NCBI GenBank assembly: GCA_903858475.1 | Contig: CAIOIZ010000011.1 | Coordinates: 18,218 to 82,217, forward strand | Direction of reading: 5' to 3' | Source: an uncultured Bacteroidota bacterium | GTDB taxonomy: Bacteria > Bacteroidota > Bacteroidia > Chitinophagales > Chitinophagaceae | Length of the DNA stretch: 64,000 bases | In this document: positions 9,186 through 18,000 of the stretch, one piece after another | How positions within the stretch are numbered: the stretch's first letter is position 1 | Layout: every line of letters begins with the position of its first letter | Position numbers and translations under genes: made by a program | The notes under the pieces: model-generated | The model's input: the letters and a program-made list of their open reading frames with translations, nothing else | Told to the model about the DNA's origin: nothing | Database searches by the model: none

Positions 9186-9605
9186 TTAATGCACTACACT
9201 TTCATCAAATTTAATGGGTTCCTGACCATTTTTAACACGATAGTCGTTGATGGCTGCTTTAATTGCATCCTCTGCCAAAACGGAACAATGAATTTTTACT
9301 GGAGGCAGATTCAACTCTTCCACGATGTCCATATTGTCGATTTTCAATGCATCCTCAACAGATTTTCCTTTTAACCATTCGGTCGCCAATGAAGAAGAAG
9401 CAATGGCGCTTCCACAACCAAAGGTTTTAAATTTTGCATCGGTAATAACGCCAGTTGCATCATCTACTTGAATTTGCAAACGCATCACATCGCCACATTC
9501 TGGTGCACCTACTAATCCCGTACCTACGCTCTTACTGGATTTATCCAATGTACCTACGTTTTTAGGATTTTGATAATGATCAATCACTTTATCTGAATAC
9601 GCCAT
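9186..9605 (-). CDS. iscU: Fe-S cluster assembly scaffold IscU
   Basis: 139-residue scaffold on which IscS-derived sulfur and iron are built into clusters. It has the three conserved cysteines (Cys37 in PECGD, Cys64 in FGCGSAIAS, Cys107 in KIHCSVLA) and the nearby Asp39. The LPPVK motif at about 100-104, which HscA binds in Proteobacteria, is kept although no hscA or hscB is near. It lies 47 bp after iscS in the same orientation. Confidence 0.95.
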   Translation of the reverse strand: MAYSDKVIDHYQNPKNVGTLDKSSKSVGTGLVGAPECGDVMRLQIQVDDATGVITDAKFKTFGCGSAIASSSLATEWLKGKSVEDALKIDNMDIVEELNLPPVKIHCSVLAEDAIKAAINDYRVKNGQEPIKFDESVVH

Positions 9606-9652
9606 TTGAATTATTTTAGTTGGTTATTGTTATTTGTTACTGTCTATTAAAA

Positions 9653-10870
9653 TTAATGTGCTGCCCACTCGATGGAATTTAAATCAATTCCTTCTTTGTA
9701 CATTTCCCACAAAGGACTCATTTCGCGTAATTTCAAAACGGTTTCGCTGATGGCCTTAATGGTATAATCAATTTCTTCTTCGGTGGTAAATCTACTCAAC
9801 CCAAACCGCAGAGAACTATGTGCCAAATCATCTCCAAGTCCCAAGGCTTTTAATACATAACTCGGTTCTAATGATGCAGAAGTACAGGCACTACCACTAC
9901 TCAAGGCAATATTTTTATTAAAGCCCATTAGTAGTCCTTCGCCCTCTACATGTTTAAACGAAATATTTGTTACATGTGGCAAGCGAAATTCAGTACTACC
10001 ATTTATATAAGCTTCTTCCAATTTCATCAATTCACGCTCCAGTTTATCCCTGAAAATTGAAATTCGTTGAGTATCAGTTGCCATATCCTGCATACAAAGT
10101 TCACAGGCTTTTCCAAAACCAACAATACCCGGTACATTCAATGTTCCACTACGCATTCCTCTTTCATGTCCCCCACCATCCATTTGAGCAGTTACTTTTA
10201 CACGAGGATTTTTACGTCTAACGTATAATGCACCAACGCCTTTTGGACCATACATTTTATGCGCTGTGAAAGCCATTAAATCAATCCCATCTTTATTAAC
10301 GTCAACGGGTATTTTACCAACTGCCTGTGTGCCATCAGTGAATAAAAGCACACCGTGTTTGCGTGCAATGGCACTAATTTCTTTAATTGGCATTACTGTT
10401 CCAATTTCATTATTAGCATACATAATGGCAATCAATATGGTAGTAGGCTTAATAGCCGCTTCTAGTTCTTTTAAATCAACTAAGCCATCAGGTTGTACTT
10501 TCAAATAAGTAACCTCGCCGCCACTTTTTTCAATGTGCTTACAAGTATCCAACACCGCCTTGTGTTCTGTAGTGGCGGTAATGATATGATTTCCCTTGCT
10601 GGCATACATTTCGAATATGCCTTTAATGCCTAAATTGTCCCCTTCGGTTGCACCACTGGTAAAAATAATTTCCTTTGGATCAGCACCAATTAGTTTGGCT
10701 ACCTGCTCCCGAGCATAATCTACCGCTTCCTCCGCTTCCCAACCAAAAGGATGGTTACGGCTAGCCGCATTCCCAAAATGCTGTAAAAAATAGGGGGTCA
10801 TTGTTTCCAATACCCTGGGATCCATGGGAGTAGTGGCATTATTATCTAGATAAATCGGAAGTTTGAGCAT
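9653..10870 (-). CDS. iscS: Cysteine desulfurase IscS
   Basis: 405-residue class V PLP enzyme that releases sulfur from cysteine for Fe-S clusters and thio-modifications. The PLP lysine is Lys205 in [10 protein letters not shown], and the persulfide cysteine is Cys329 in [10 protein letters not shown] on the mobile loop, as in IscS (group I). The N-terminus [14 protein letters not shown] is typical. It heads the iscSUA row. A TAATTTTG sequence (minus strand, 10903-10910) fits a Bacteroidota -7 element about 35 bp before the ATG, although no good -33 box is seen. No iscR is present. Confidence 0.95.
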   Translation of the reverse strand: MLKLPIYLDNNATTPMDPRVLETMTPYFLQHFGNAASRNHPFGWEAEEAVDYAREQVAKLIGADPKEIIFTSGATEGDNLGIKGIFEMYASKGNHIITATTEHKAVLDTCKHIEKSGGEVTYLKVQPDGLVDLKELEAAIKPTTILIAIMYANNEIGTVMPIKEISAIARKHGVLLFTDGTQAVGKIPVDVNKDGIDLMAFTAHKMYGPKGVGALYVRRKNPRVKVTAQMDGGGHERGMRSGTLNVPGIVGFGKACELCMQDMATDTQRISIFRDKLERELMKLEEAYINGSTEFRLPHVTNISFKHVEGEGLLMGFNKNIALSSGSACTSASLEPSYVLKALGLGDDLAHSSLRFGLSRFTTEEEIDYTIKAISETVLKLREMSPLWEMYKEGIDLNSIEWAAH

Positions 10871-10997
10871 AAATACGGGCTGTTTGTTTCAGTTGAATAA
10901 CGCAAAATTACTATAAAAGGTTTTACTTTAGCCCCTGATTGGGGCCCGTTCACTTCAAATTACCTATTTCGTAAATGGGCCTGTTTAAACAAAAAAA

Positions 10998-11396
10998 ATG
11001 CGAAAACCCGAACATATAGGCATTGCTGTAAAAGATTTAAGCAGTTCTATCCCCCTTTTCGAAAAACTACTGAATACCCCCTGTTATAAAAGGGAAATAG
11101 TAGAAAGAGAACAGGTGGAAACGGCCTTTTTGAAGATAGGCGATACTAAAATCGAATTACTTCAAAGTATTGACCCGGAAGGCGTAATTGCTAAATTCAT
11201 TGAGAAAAAGGGAGAAGGCATGCACCACATCGCTTTTGATGTAGAAGATATATATGCTGAAATGGAAAGATTAAAAGATGCAGGATTCAGTTTATTAAGT
11301 GACTCACCCAAAGAAGGTGCCGATAATAAACTAATTTGTTTTCTGCATCCTAAAACCACCAATGGAATATTGATTGAACTTTGTCAGGAAAAATAA
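10998..11396 (+). CDS. mce: Methylmalonyl-CoA epimerase
   Basis: 132-residue vicinal-oxygen-chelate protein that interconverts (R)- and (S)-methylmalonyl-CoA in the propionate/succinate route. Metal ligands are visible in EHIGIAV (His6), GMHHIAFDV (about His76) and ILIELCQ near the C-terminus. Length and N-terminus match the family. It is divergent from iscS (127 bp between) and heads a plus-strand row; the next gene starts 8 bp after its stop, so it may be co-transcribed with the fatty-acid-like cassette. Confidence 0.92.
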   Translation: MRKPEHIGIAVKDLSSSIPLFEKLLNTPCYKREIVEREQVETAFLKIGDTKIELLQSIDPEGVIAKFIEKKGEGMHHIAFDVEDIYAEMERLKDAGFSLLSDSPKEGADNKLICFLHPKTTNGILIELCQEK

Positions 11397-11404
11397 TAAC
11401 CAAG

Positions 11405-12202
11405 ATGCCTTCCACTTTTCATAATAAAAAATACTATGCCCTTATTCTTGGAGGAAGCAGTGGTATGGGCCTGGCATCCGCTAAAAAACTGGCAGCGGCG
11501 GGCATGAATCTATATATTGTTTACCGTGATCCAAGAATAATTGAAAAGCCCTTCCTTGAAAGCATTGAATCCCTAAAAGCTACCACTGCTGTGCAAATTC
11601 ATACTATCAATGCCAATGCGCTTCAAAAAGAAAACATTGATTCCATTTGCAAGGAGCTTTCAAAAATTGTTAATGAGGGGTATTCATTCCGATTACTATT
11701 ACATGCGGTTTCCAGAGGTAATTTAAAATTACTTTCGCCAGGTGAACAACAACTAAGTTTAGAAGATTTGCAAAATACCATTCATGCCATGGGCATCAAT
11801 ATATATGAATGGGCAAATGCACTCATTCAAAATAAACTTTTTTCACCAATGGCAAGTATCATTGGCCTAACCAGTGAAGGTGCTGCCAAAGCTTGGCCAG
11901 GCTATGCCGCAGTGGGTGCTGCCAAAGCTGCTTTAGAAAATATTGGCAGAAGTATGGCACTTGAATATGCATGCTATGGCATTCGAACCAATATCATTCA
12001 AGCAGGAGTTACGGAAACCCCCTCTTTTCAAATGATACCTGGGCACGAAAAAATAAAAGCAGCTAGTATTGAACGCAACCCTTTTAAAAGGCTCACCCAA
12101 CCTGAAGACGTAGCCAATGCCATCTACCTATTATGCACAGACGAAGCAGCTTGGATAAACGGCGCGATTCTACATGTTGATGGCGGAGAACATTGTTGCT
12201 AA
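11405..12202 (+). CDS. SDR oxidoreductase of the enoyl-ACP reductase (FabI/FabL) type
   Basis: 265 residues with a Rossmann fold (ILGGSSGMGLA near residue 15). The catalytic pair is Tyr167 and Lys174, in GYAAVGAAKAALE. This is the Tyr-X6-Lys spacing of enoyl-ACP reductases such as FabI and FabL, not the Tyr-X3-Lys of FabG ketoreductases, so the likely reaction is NAD(P)H reduction of a 2-enoyl thioester. The C-terminus (INGAILHVDGG) is normal for SDRs. A TTG start at 11381 would overlap mce; ATG 11405 is preferred. It is followed by dehydratase, ketosynthase and carrier genes, which supports a role in acyl-chain building. Confidence 0.75.
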   Translation: MPSTFHNKKYYALILGGSSGMGLASAKKLAAAGMNLYIVYRDPRIIEKPFLESIESLKATTAVQIHTINANALQKENIDSICKELSKIVNEGYSFRLLLHAVSRGNLKLLSPGEQQLSLEDLQNTIHAMGINIYEWANALIQNKLFSPMASIIGLTSEGAAKAWPGYAAVGAAKAALENIGRSMALEYACYGIRTNIIQAGVTETPSFQMIPGHEKIKAASIERNPFKRLTQPEDVANAIYLLCTDEAAWINGAILHVDGGEHCC

Positions 12203-12221
12203 TTAATCAATTCACTTTAGT

Positions 12222-12662
12222 ATGCTCAGCAATGCAGATATATTAACACTTCTACCTCATCAAAACCCATTTCGGTTTGTAGATGAAATTACTTTCGTTG
12301 ATGAAAATTCCATTGAGGGGCATTATACTTTTTTAGCCAATGCTTTTTTTTATCAAGGCCATTTTCCATCTATGCCCATCACCCCTGCTGTTATACTCAC
12401 GGAATGCGCAGCACAAATTGGATTGGTTTGTTTTGGCATTTATTTATTGAACTTGCAAGGCATTCCCTTCGACAATAAAAAATGGCCACTATTCACTTCT
12501 TCCAATATGCAGTATTATAAAAAAGTGTTTCCTGGAGAAAAATTATTTGTTCGAGCAACAAAAACAGTTTTTCGACATGGCAAATTGAGGTGTACTGTCG
12601 AAATGATTGATATTGACAAAAACCTGGTTTGCGATGGCCAGATATCAGGTATGTTTGTATAG
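12222..12662 (+). CDS. FabZ-like hotdog 3-hydroxyacyl-thioester dehydratase
   Basis: 146 residues. The N-terminal LLPHQNPFRFVD and the box FFYQGHFPSMP..ILTECAAQ match the FabZ/FabA hotdog family, with catalytic His47 and Glu61. The usual Pro-Gly after the box reads Thr-Pro-Ala here, and the C-terminus is short. Predicted to remove water from 3-hydroxyacyl groups on the carrier protein made by the last gene of the cassette. It sits 19 bp after the reductase and 32 bp before the ketosynthase start. The housekeeping FabZ is probably elsewhere, since the window's fabF-acpP locus is separate. Confidence 0.8.
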   Translation: MLSNADILTLLPHQNPFRFVDEITFVDENSIEGHYTFLANAFFYQGHFPSMPITPAVILTECAAQIGLVCFGIYLLNLQGIPFDNKKWPLFTSSNMQYYKKVFPGEKLFVRATKTVFRHGKLRCTVEMIDIDKNLVCDGQISGMFV

Positions 12663-12694
12663 AAAATGAATTAAATAATATAGCTATTTGTACA

Positions 12695-13966
12695 ATGAAT
12701 AAAAGAGTTGTCATAACCGGCCTAGGTGTTGTTGCACCAAATGGCAGCAATATTCCAGCCTTTTTATCTGCCATTCAAAAGGGAGAATCAGGCGTACGAT
12801 TTAATTCAGAAATGCATGCTTTAAAACTAGGATGCAATGTATCGGGCATCCCTCTTTTTGATGAAACTAGCTTAGCTGCCTATTTACCAGAAAGTAAATT
12901 AAAAGGATTACAAAGTACAAATATCAAATATGGTATTGCCGCTGCATTGGAAGCCTGGGTAGACGCTGGCTTAACCATCAACCAAGAAACAACCGATTAC
13001 GATACTGGATGTATTATTGGTAGCGGAAGTCCAGATATTACCACTTTAAGATGGGGTATTAATTTGGCAGACAATTTTGAAAGCAGAAAATTGGGCTCTT
13101 CCTTTGTTGAACAAATCATGGCCAGTGGTCCTGCTGCCTATATCGGTGGAATATTAGGATTGGGCAATGTAGTCACCTCTAATTCATCAGCCTGTAGCAC
13201 TGGCACAGAATCTATATTGACTGCCTATCAAAAAATCAAATTGGGAGATGCCAAGCGAATGATTGCTGGCAGTTGTGATCCTAGTAGCTCCTATACCTGG
13301 TCGGCATTTGATGCCATCAGGGTTATTACACGTAAAAACAATGATAACCCAACAGCCGCTAGTCGACCAATGAGTGCTACTGCTAGCGGGTTTGTACCAG
13401 GCAGTGGAGCAGGCGTGCTAATTTTGGAAGAATTAGAAACAGCCATTCAGCGTGGTGCAAAAATATATGGAGAAATATTAGGGGGCGCTGTAAATAGCGG
13501 TGGTCAAAGAGAGGGTGGAACCATGACGGCACCCAATAGTAAAGGGGTATTAAAATGTTTTGAAAAAGCCATTGAAAGCAGTGGTATTAATCCCAATGAT
13601 GTTGATTTAATTTGTGGACACTTAACCAGCACATTTGCCGATAAAGTAGAAATTAAAAATTGGGCCACTGCGCTCGGTAGATATGGAAAAGATTTTCCGC
13701 ATATCAATTCATTGAAAAGCATGACAGGTCATTGTCTCGCCGCCACAGGAAGTATTGAAACAGTGGCGGCTGTTCTGCAATTGCATCATCATTTTGTGCA
13801 TCCCAATTTAAATTGCGAGGACTTGCACCCCGAAATTGCAGCTACTATTGATCCAGCATGTATACCAATGCAAATAATTAAAAAACCCATTAAGTTGGTC
13901 ATGAAAGCCAATTTTGGCTTCGGAGATGTCAATTCCTGCATTGTCATTGCTGCACTAGATAGATAA
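12695..13966 (+). CDS. Beta-ketoacyl-ACP synthase, divergent FabF-like
   Basis: 423 residues of the thiolase-like KAS I/II family. The catalytic set is complete: Cys167 in SSACSTG, His309 in CGHLTSTFADK, Lys341 and His346 in KSMTGH. The first His motif departs from the usual VHGTSTPLGD of the FabF at 61423-62676, so it is not a recent copy of that gene. Predicted to extend acyl chains by Claisen condensation on the small carrier encoded 90 bp downstream. The frame reaches back to 12629 inside the dehydratase, but ATG 12695 (MNKRVVITGLG) is the family start. Confidence 0.85.
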   Translation: MNKRVVITGLGVVAPNGSNIPAFLSAIQKGESGVRFNSEMHALKLGCNVSGIPLFDETSLAAYLPESKLKGLQSTNIKYGIAAALEAWVDAGLTINQETTDYDTGCIIGSGSPDITTLRWGINLADNFESRKLGSSFVEQIMASGPAAYIGGILGLGNVVTSNSSACSTGTESILTAYQKIKLGDAKRMIAGSCDPSSSYTWSAFDAIRVITRKNNDNPTAASRPMSATASGFVPGSGAGVLILEELETAIQRGAKIYGEILGGAVNSGGQREGGTMTAPNSKGVLKCFEKAIESSGINPNDVDLICGHLTSTFADKVEIKNWATALGRYGKDFPHINSLKSMTGHCLAATGSIETVAAVLQLHHHFVHPNLNCEDLHPEIAATIDPACIPMQIIKKPIKLVMKANFGFGDVNSCIVIAALDR

Positions 13967-14056
13967 TACCCCCTAATTCGAAAATGAATTTTAGCCATCT
14001 ACATAACCATGCAGCAACATGCAAAAAAATGTATATTGCACAAAATATATATTTAT

Positions 14057-14308
14057 ATGTCAGCTGATTTGCTCCATGATTTTAAAGAAATACTTGCTCC
14101 CTATGTGAAGGAAAAAGATTTACTCAATGCCATTACACAGGATACCCATTTAAGTGACGACTTACATATTAATAGCAGCAATGTGGTAGACATTGTATTA
14201 GATGCGGAGACAAAATATAATATTGTATTTGAAGATGATGATTTTGAAAAACTAGGCACCGTAGGTAGCTGTATACAAATCGTACAACAGAAATTAGCCC
14301 GTAAATAA
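14057..14308 (+). CDS. Atypical acyl carrier protein
   Basis: 83 residues, acidic and helical in pattern, aligning with AcpP around DLHINSSNVVDI. The serine that would carry 4'-phosphopantetheine is Ser40, but the usual Asp-Ser-Leu reads Asn-Ser-Ser. It ends a row of reductase, dehydratase and ketosynthase and is therefore probably their dedicated carrier. ATG 14057 gives a normal ACP N-terminus; the frame upstream to 14009 is a basic stretch unlike an ACP. It converges on the MBL gene, with only 17 bp between stops. Whether the holo form is made is not shown by sequence. Confidence 0.75.
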   Translation: MSADLLHDFKEILAPYVKEKDLLNAITQDTHLSDDLHINSSNVVDIVLDAETKYNIVFEDDDFEKLGTVGSCIQIVQQKLARK

Positions 14309-14325
14309 TTTCAAGTTTTATCCCC

Positions 14326-14964
14326 TTATATTAAAAATGGATTTTGCTTTCGCTCCTGCCCAATGGTTGTAGGAGCACCATGTCCGCTATACACTATAGT
14401 TTGATCTGGAAGGTTAAGTATTTTTTCTCGAATGCTTTGCAGTAAGGTAGCATGATTGCCTCCAGGCAAATCTGTACGGCCGATACTACCTTGAAAAAGC
14501 ACATCTCCACTGATTATAAAACCTTGTTTGGCTGAATAAAAGCTAATACTGCCAGGGCTATGACCGGGTGTAAATAATATTTCCAATTCCTCTTCTCCAA
14601 CGGTTATTTTGCTGGTTTCCGCTAGCCAAACAAATTCACCCTGATAATTATCAAAGGGCATATTCCACATTAATCCACTGGCGGGCGCAAAGGCCAACAC
14701 TTCTTTTTCTAATGGGTGAATATGCAGTGTTAATCCAAATGTCTCCGCTATAAATTTATTCCCAAATACATGGTCGAGGTGACAATGGGTATTTAGTAAA
14801 TAAACAGGCACTAGTCCCTTTGCCGAAATAAATGCTTTCACGGTCTCCCTTTCTTCGGGAAAATAACAACCCGGGTCGATGATAATACATTGCTTTTGCT
14901 CATTGAATAGCAAATAAGTATTTTCCTGAATCGGACTAAATGTGAAAGAATGTAATGTTAACAC
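14326..14964 (-). CDS. MBL-fold metallohydrolase, glyoxalase II-like
   Basis: 212 residues with the metallo-beta-lactamase zinc motif THCHLDH (His60, His62, Asp64, His65), a further His in FTPGHSPGS near 134, the bridging Asp in SGDVLFQGSIGRTDLPGG, and a late His in YSGHGAP. This resembles the YcbL/glyoxalase II group that hydrolyses thioesters such as S-lactoylglutathione; the true substrate is unknown. The start is GTG at 14964, because an in-frame stop lies four codons upstream and the next Met is far inside. A Fur-box-like palindrome lies just upstream. Confidence 0.85.
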   Translation of the reverse strand: MLTLHSFTFSPIQENTYLLFNEQKQCIIIDPGCYFPEERETVKAFISAKGLVPVYLLNTHCHLDHVFGNKFIAETFGLTLHIHPLEKEVLAFAPASGLMWNMPFDNYQGEFVWLAETSKITVGEEELEILFTPGHSPGSISFYSAKQGFIISGDVLFQGSIGRTDLPGGNHATLLQSIREKILNLPDQTIVYSGHGAPTTIGQERKQNPFLI

Positions 14965-14978
14965 CTGCTTATAATTTT

Positions 14979-14991
14979 AATGATTATCATT
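14979..14991. promoter_or_regulatory. Fur-box-like palindrome
   Basis: AATGATTATCATT is a near-perfect palindrome in the 60-bp divergent region between the MBL hydrolase and the TolB-like protein. Set against the Fur 7-1-7 consensus TGATAATGATTATCA, the 15 bases ending at 14989 match at 13 positions. No metal-uptake gene is adjacent, so function is uncertain. Confidence 0.35.
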
Positions 14992-15024
14992 TATAGGAAA
15001 ACAACTAATTTTAAGGTATAATTA

Positions 15025-18000
15025 ATGCATATGCAAAGTAAGATGTGTTTTCATTCAAATAATACTAAAATCTGGAAAAAGATACAGCTACTATTGATTT
15101 TTCTGATAGCGAGTGGTTGCTGGTCATCCATGGCCCAAGTAAATGCAGTAGAATTTGGCAAAAACAGGGTTCAATACAAAAAATTCAAATGGCAATATTA
15201 CCAAACCAAAAATTTTAATGTTTACTATAATCAAAACGGTCAGGAACTGGCCAAATTTGTAGCACAATCCGCCGAAAAAGAATTACCCACTATTGAAGCA
15301 GCAGCAGAATACAGTTTGCAAAGAAGGGCAAATATTGTTTTATACAATGAATTTGCAGATTTGCAACAAAGCAATATTGGACTTGGCATTGAATGGCAGA
15401 ATTATGGTGGTGCTACTAAATTGGTAAACAATAAAATGATTGTTTATTTTGATGCAGACCACGCCAAATTGCGTAAACAAATCAGGGAAGGCATTGCGCG
15501 CATTTTAACAGACAATCGTTTATTTGGTGACGACTTAGGTGAATTTGCAGGCAACCAGGCATTATTGGATTTGCCTAAATGGCTAACCGATGGATATGTA
15601 AGTTATTTGGGGCAAAACTGGAGTACAGAATTAGATGATGAATTAAAAAGTGAAATATTAAGTGGCAATTATACTAAGTTTTACAATTTCGCCTTTGCCA
15701 AACCCGACATTGCTGGCCATGCATTTTGGTATTATATAGAAGAACGTTATAAAAAAGAAAATGTAACCTATTTGTTATATCTGGCCACTGTCTACAAAAA
15801 CCTGAATAAGGCATGTATGCAGGTTTGCAAGAAAAAATTCAAAGATGTACTTGCTGAATTCATGGAATACCAGGATGACAAGTATTACCAAGATATTGCT
15901 CGTAGAAAAGCCTATCCTAAAGGAAATTATGTAGAAGGATTTGATATCAGTCCTAGACTGAACTACTATCGCTTTAATGTAAATCCGAATAAGAAAAACA
16001 ATAGTTATGTTGTTACACAATATCAGAAGGGCATTGTTAGAGTTATTCTCAATGATGATTTTGAAAACAAAACATTGCTAAAATACGGCATCCGCAGCTG
16101 GCAAAATGAAGTAAACCCCAACTATCCATTGATGGCATGGGACCCCAAAGGATCTAGAATATGTGTAGTGTATACTGAAGAAGGCAGACTCAAATTATTT
16201 GTATATGATATTGTTAGTAGAATTAAATTCCCAAAGCTAGATCTAACAGATAAATTTGGACAAATTCAGGATATGAAATACATGCTCAATAGCAATACTT
16301 TGTTATTGAGTGCTGTGAAAAACGGCCATACCGATATCTTTACTTTTGACCTTACAAAAGAAAAGCTTTTACAAATTACCAATGATGTGTATGATGACTT
16401 AGATGCTGAGTTTGTATCCTTTCCTAATAAAACAGGCATTTTATTCAGTAGCAATCGCCCTGGGCCGAATGCCAAATCTGCAGATACGGTTTTGCCCAGC
16501 AACAATCGATACAATATTTTTCTGGTAACCAATTTTGGCGATAAGCCAGAAATGAATCAGATAACACAGTTGTCGAATTTGAAATACGGCAATGCAAGGT
16601 TTCCAATGCCCTACAATGAAAATCATTTCACCTTTGCAAGTGATGAAAATGGAGTGAATAATCGCTATGCAGGCTTCTTCACTACAAAAAAAGAAGGATT
16701 GGATACGCTGGTAGTAATCGCTGGTGAAATTTTCAGAAACCCTTCTCCCAAAGAAGTAGACAGTGCATTGAAAGTATATAAGCAAGATGATGTGGACAGC
16801 ATTGCAGTTGTTTCCATTACAAGCGACTCTGCCTATACTTTTCCTTTGACTAATTATCAAAGTTCATTGGCAGAAACAAGGGTGGCTGGTGATACGCGCC
16901 AAGTAAGTGAAGTAACCAGACAGAGTGACGAGAAAATTTTATACAAATTAAAGATTGATGAAATCACTTTGCGCAGAAGGAATATTACCGTACCTCCTAC
17001 TGCCTACATGAAAAAAATAATTGAAGAAAACAAAGTTAAAACAAGTGCTGCCGACATTTTGGATGTATTAAAAAATGAAGAAAACACACCCAAGGATACA
17101 GTTCAAAAACAAGCAGATATTTTTCAAGGCGAGTTTGTACAAGAAAAAACAGATAGCACTTTAATAGGAAAAGTATTCGCGGCAGAACCTGTTGAAAAAA
17201 ATGACGTGCTATCAAAAGCAAAACTATACCCCTATAAACCTAAAAAATTTGCTGCTGACTTTGCTGGATTGAATGCGCAAAGCAATACAGGCGGTTCTGT
17301 TTTTGGAAATCAATTACTGGGCATAAGGTACCAGCCATATGGAGGCCCCAATCAACAAGGCCCTATTCGCTTAACTGGCGGTGGCGATGTTTTATCAGGC
17401 ATGTTGAAAGTAGGGGTATCCGATTTATTAGAAGACATCAAAATTACAGGTGCATATCAAATCGCAAGCGGACTTAAGGATTATTCTGCTTTCATGAGTT
17501 ATCAAAATTTAAAAAGAAGAATTGACTGGGGAATTAGTTACTATAGAAACGTTTCCAATAAGGTTTATACAAATATTTACCAAGCTAATATTTCTTATCC
17601 CTTCGACAATGCAAAGAGCTTCCGTTTGATAACTGGCATTCGTTCAGATCGAGATGTATATCCTTCATTGGATCAAAGCACATTGATAGAACCCGATATT
17701 ATCACTCGTTATTCCTTGACTCATGCAGAGTTTGTGTATGATAATTGTTTGAATGTTACGCAGAATATATGGAATGGTCTGCGCTATAAAGTATTCTTCG
17801 ATTGGAACAGACAATTAAATAAAAATAGATTTAACGACGGACCAAATACTTTTAATGCTGGTTTTGATTTCCGCTATTATCATCCCATTTTCCGCAATTT
17901 CATATGGGCAGGAAGAGCAGCAGGCGATTTTAGTTTTGGCAACCAAAAAATGATTTATTATTTGGGAGGCGTAGACGGTTGGTTAATGTTTGGCAACAAT

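Noticed and set aside
10937..10958. GCCCC-N5-GGGGC hairpin between iscS and mce
   Set aside because: Only 5 bp, no T-run, between divergent genes; too weak to name.
12493..12774. Minus-strand frame across the dehydratase/ketosynthase junction
   Set aside because: Covers two real genes in antisense and has no recognisable features.
16266..16860. Two overlapping minus-strand frames inside the TolB-like gene
   Set aside because: Shadow frames; the plus-strand frame has signal peptide and domain structure throughout.
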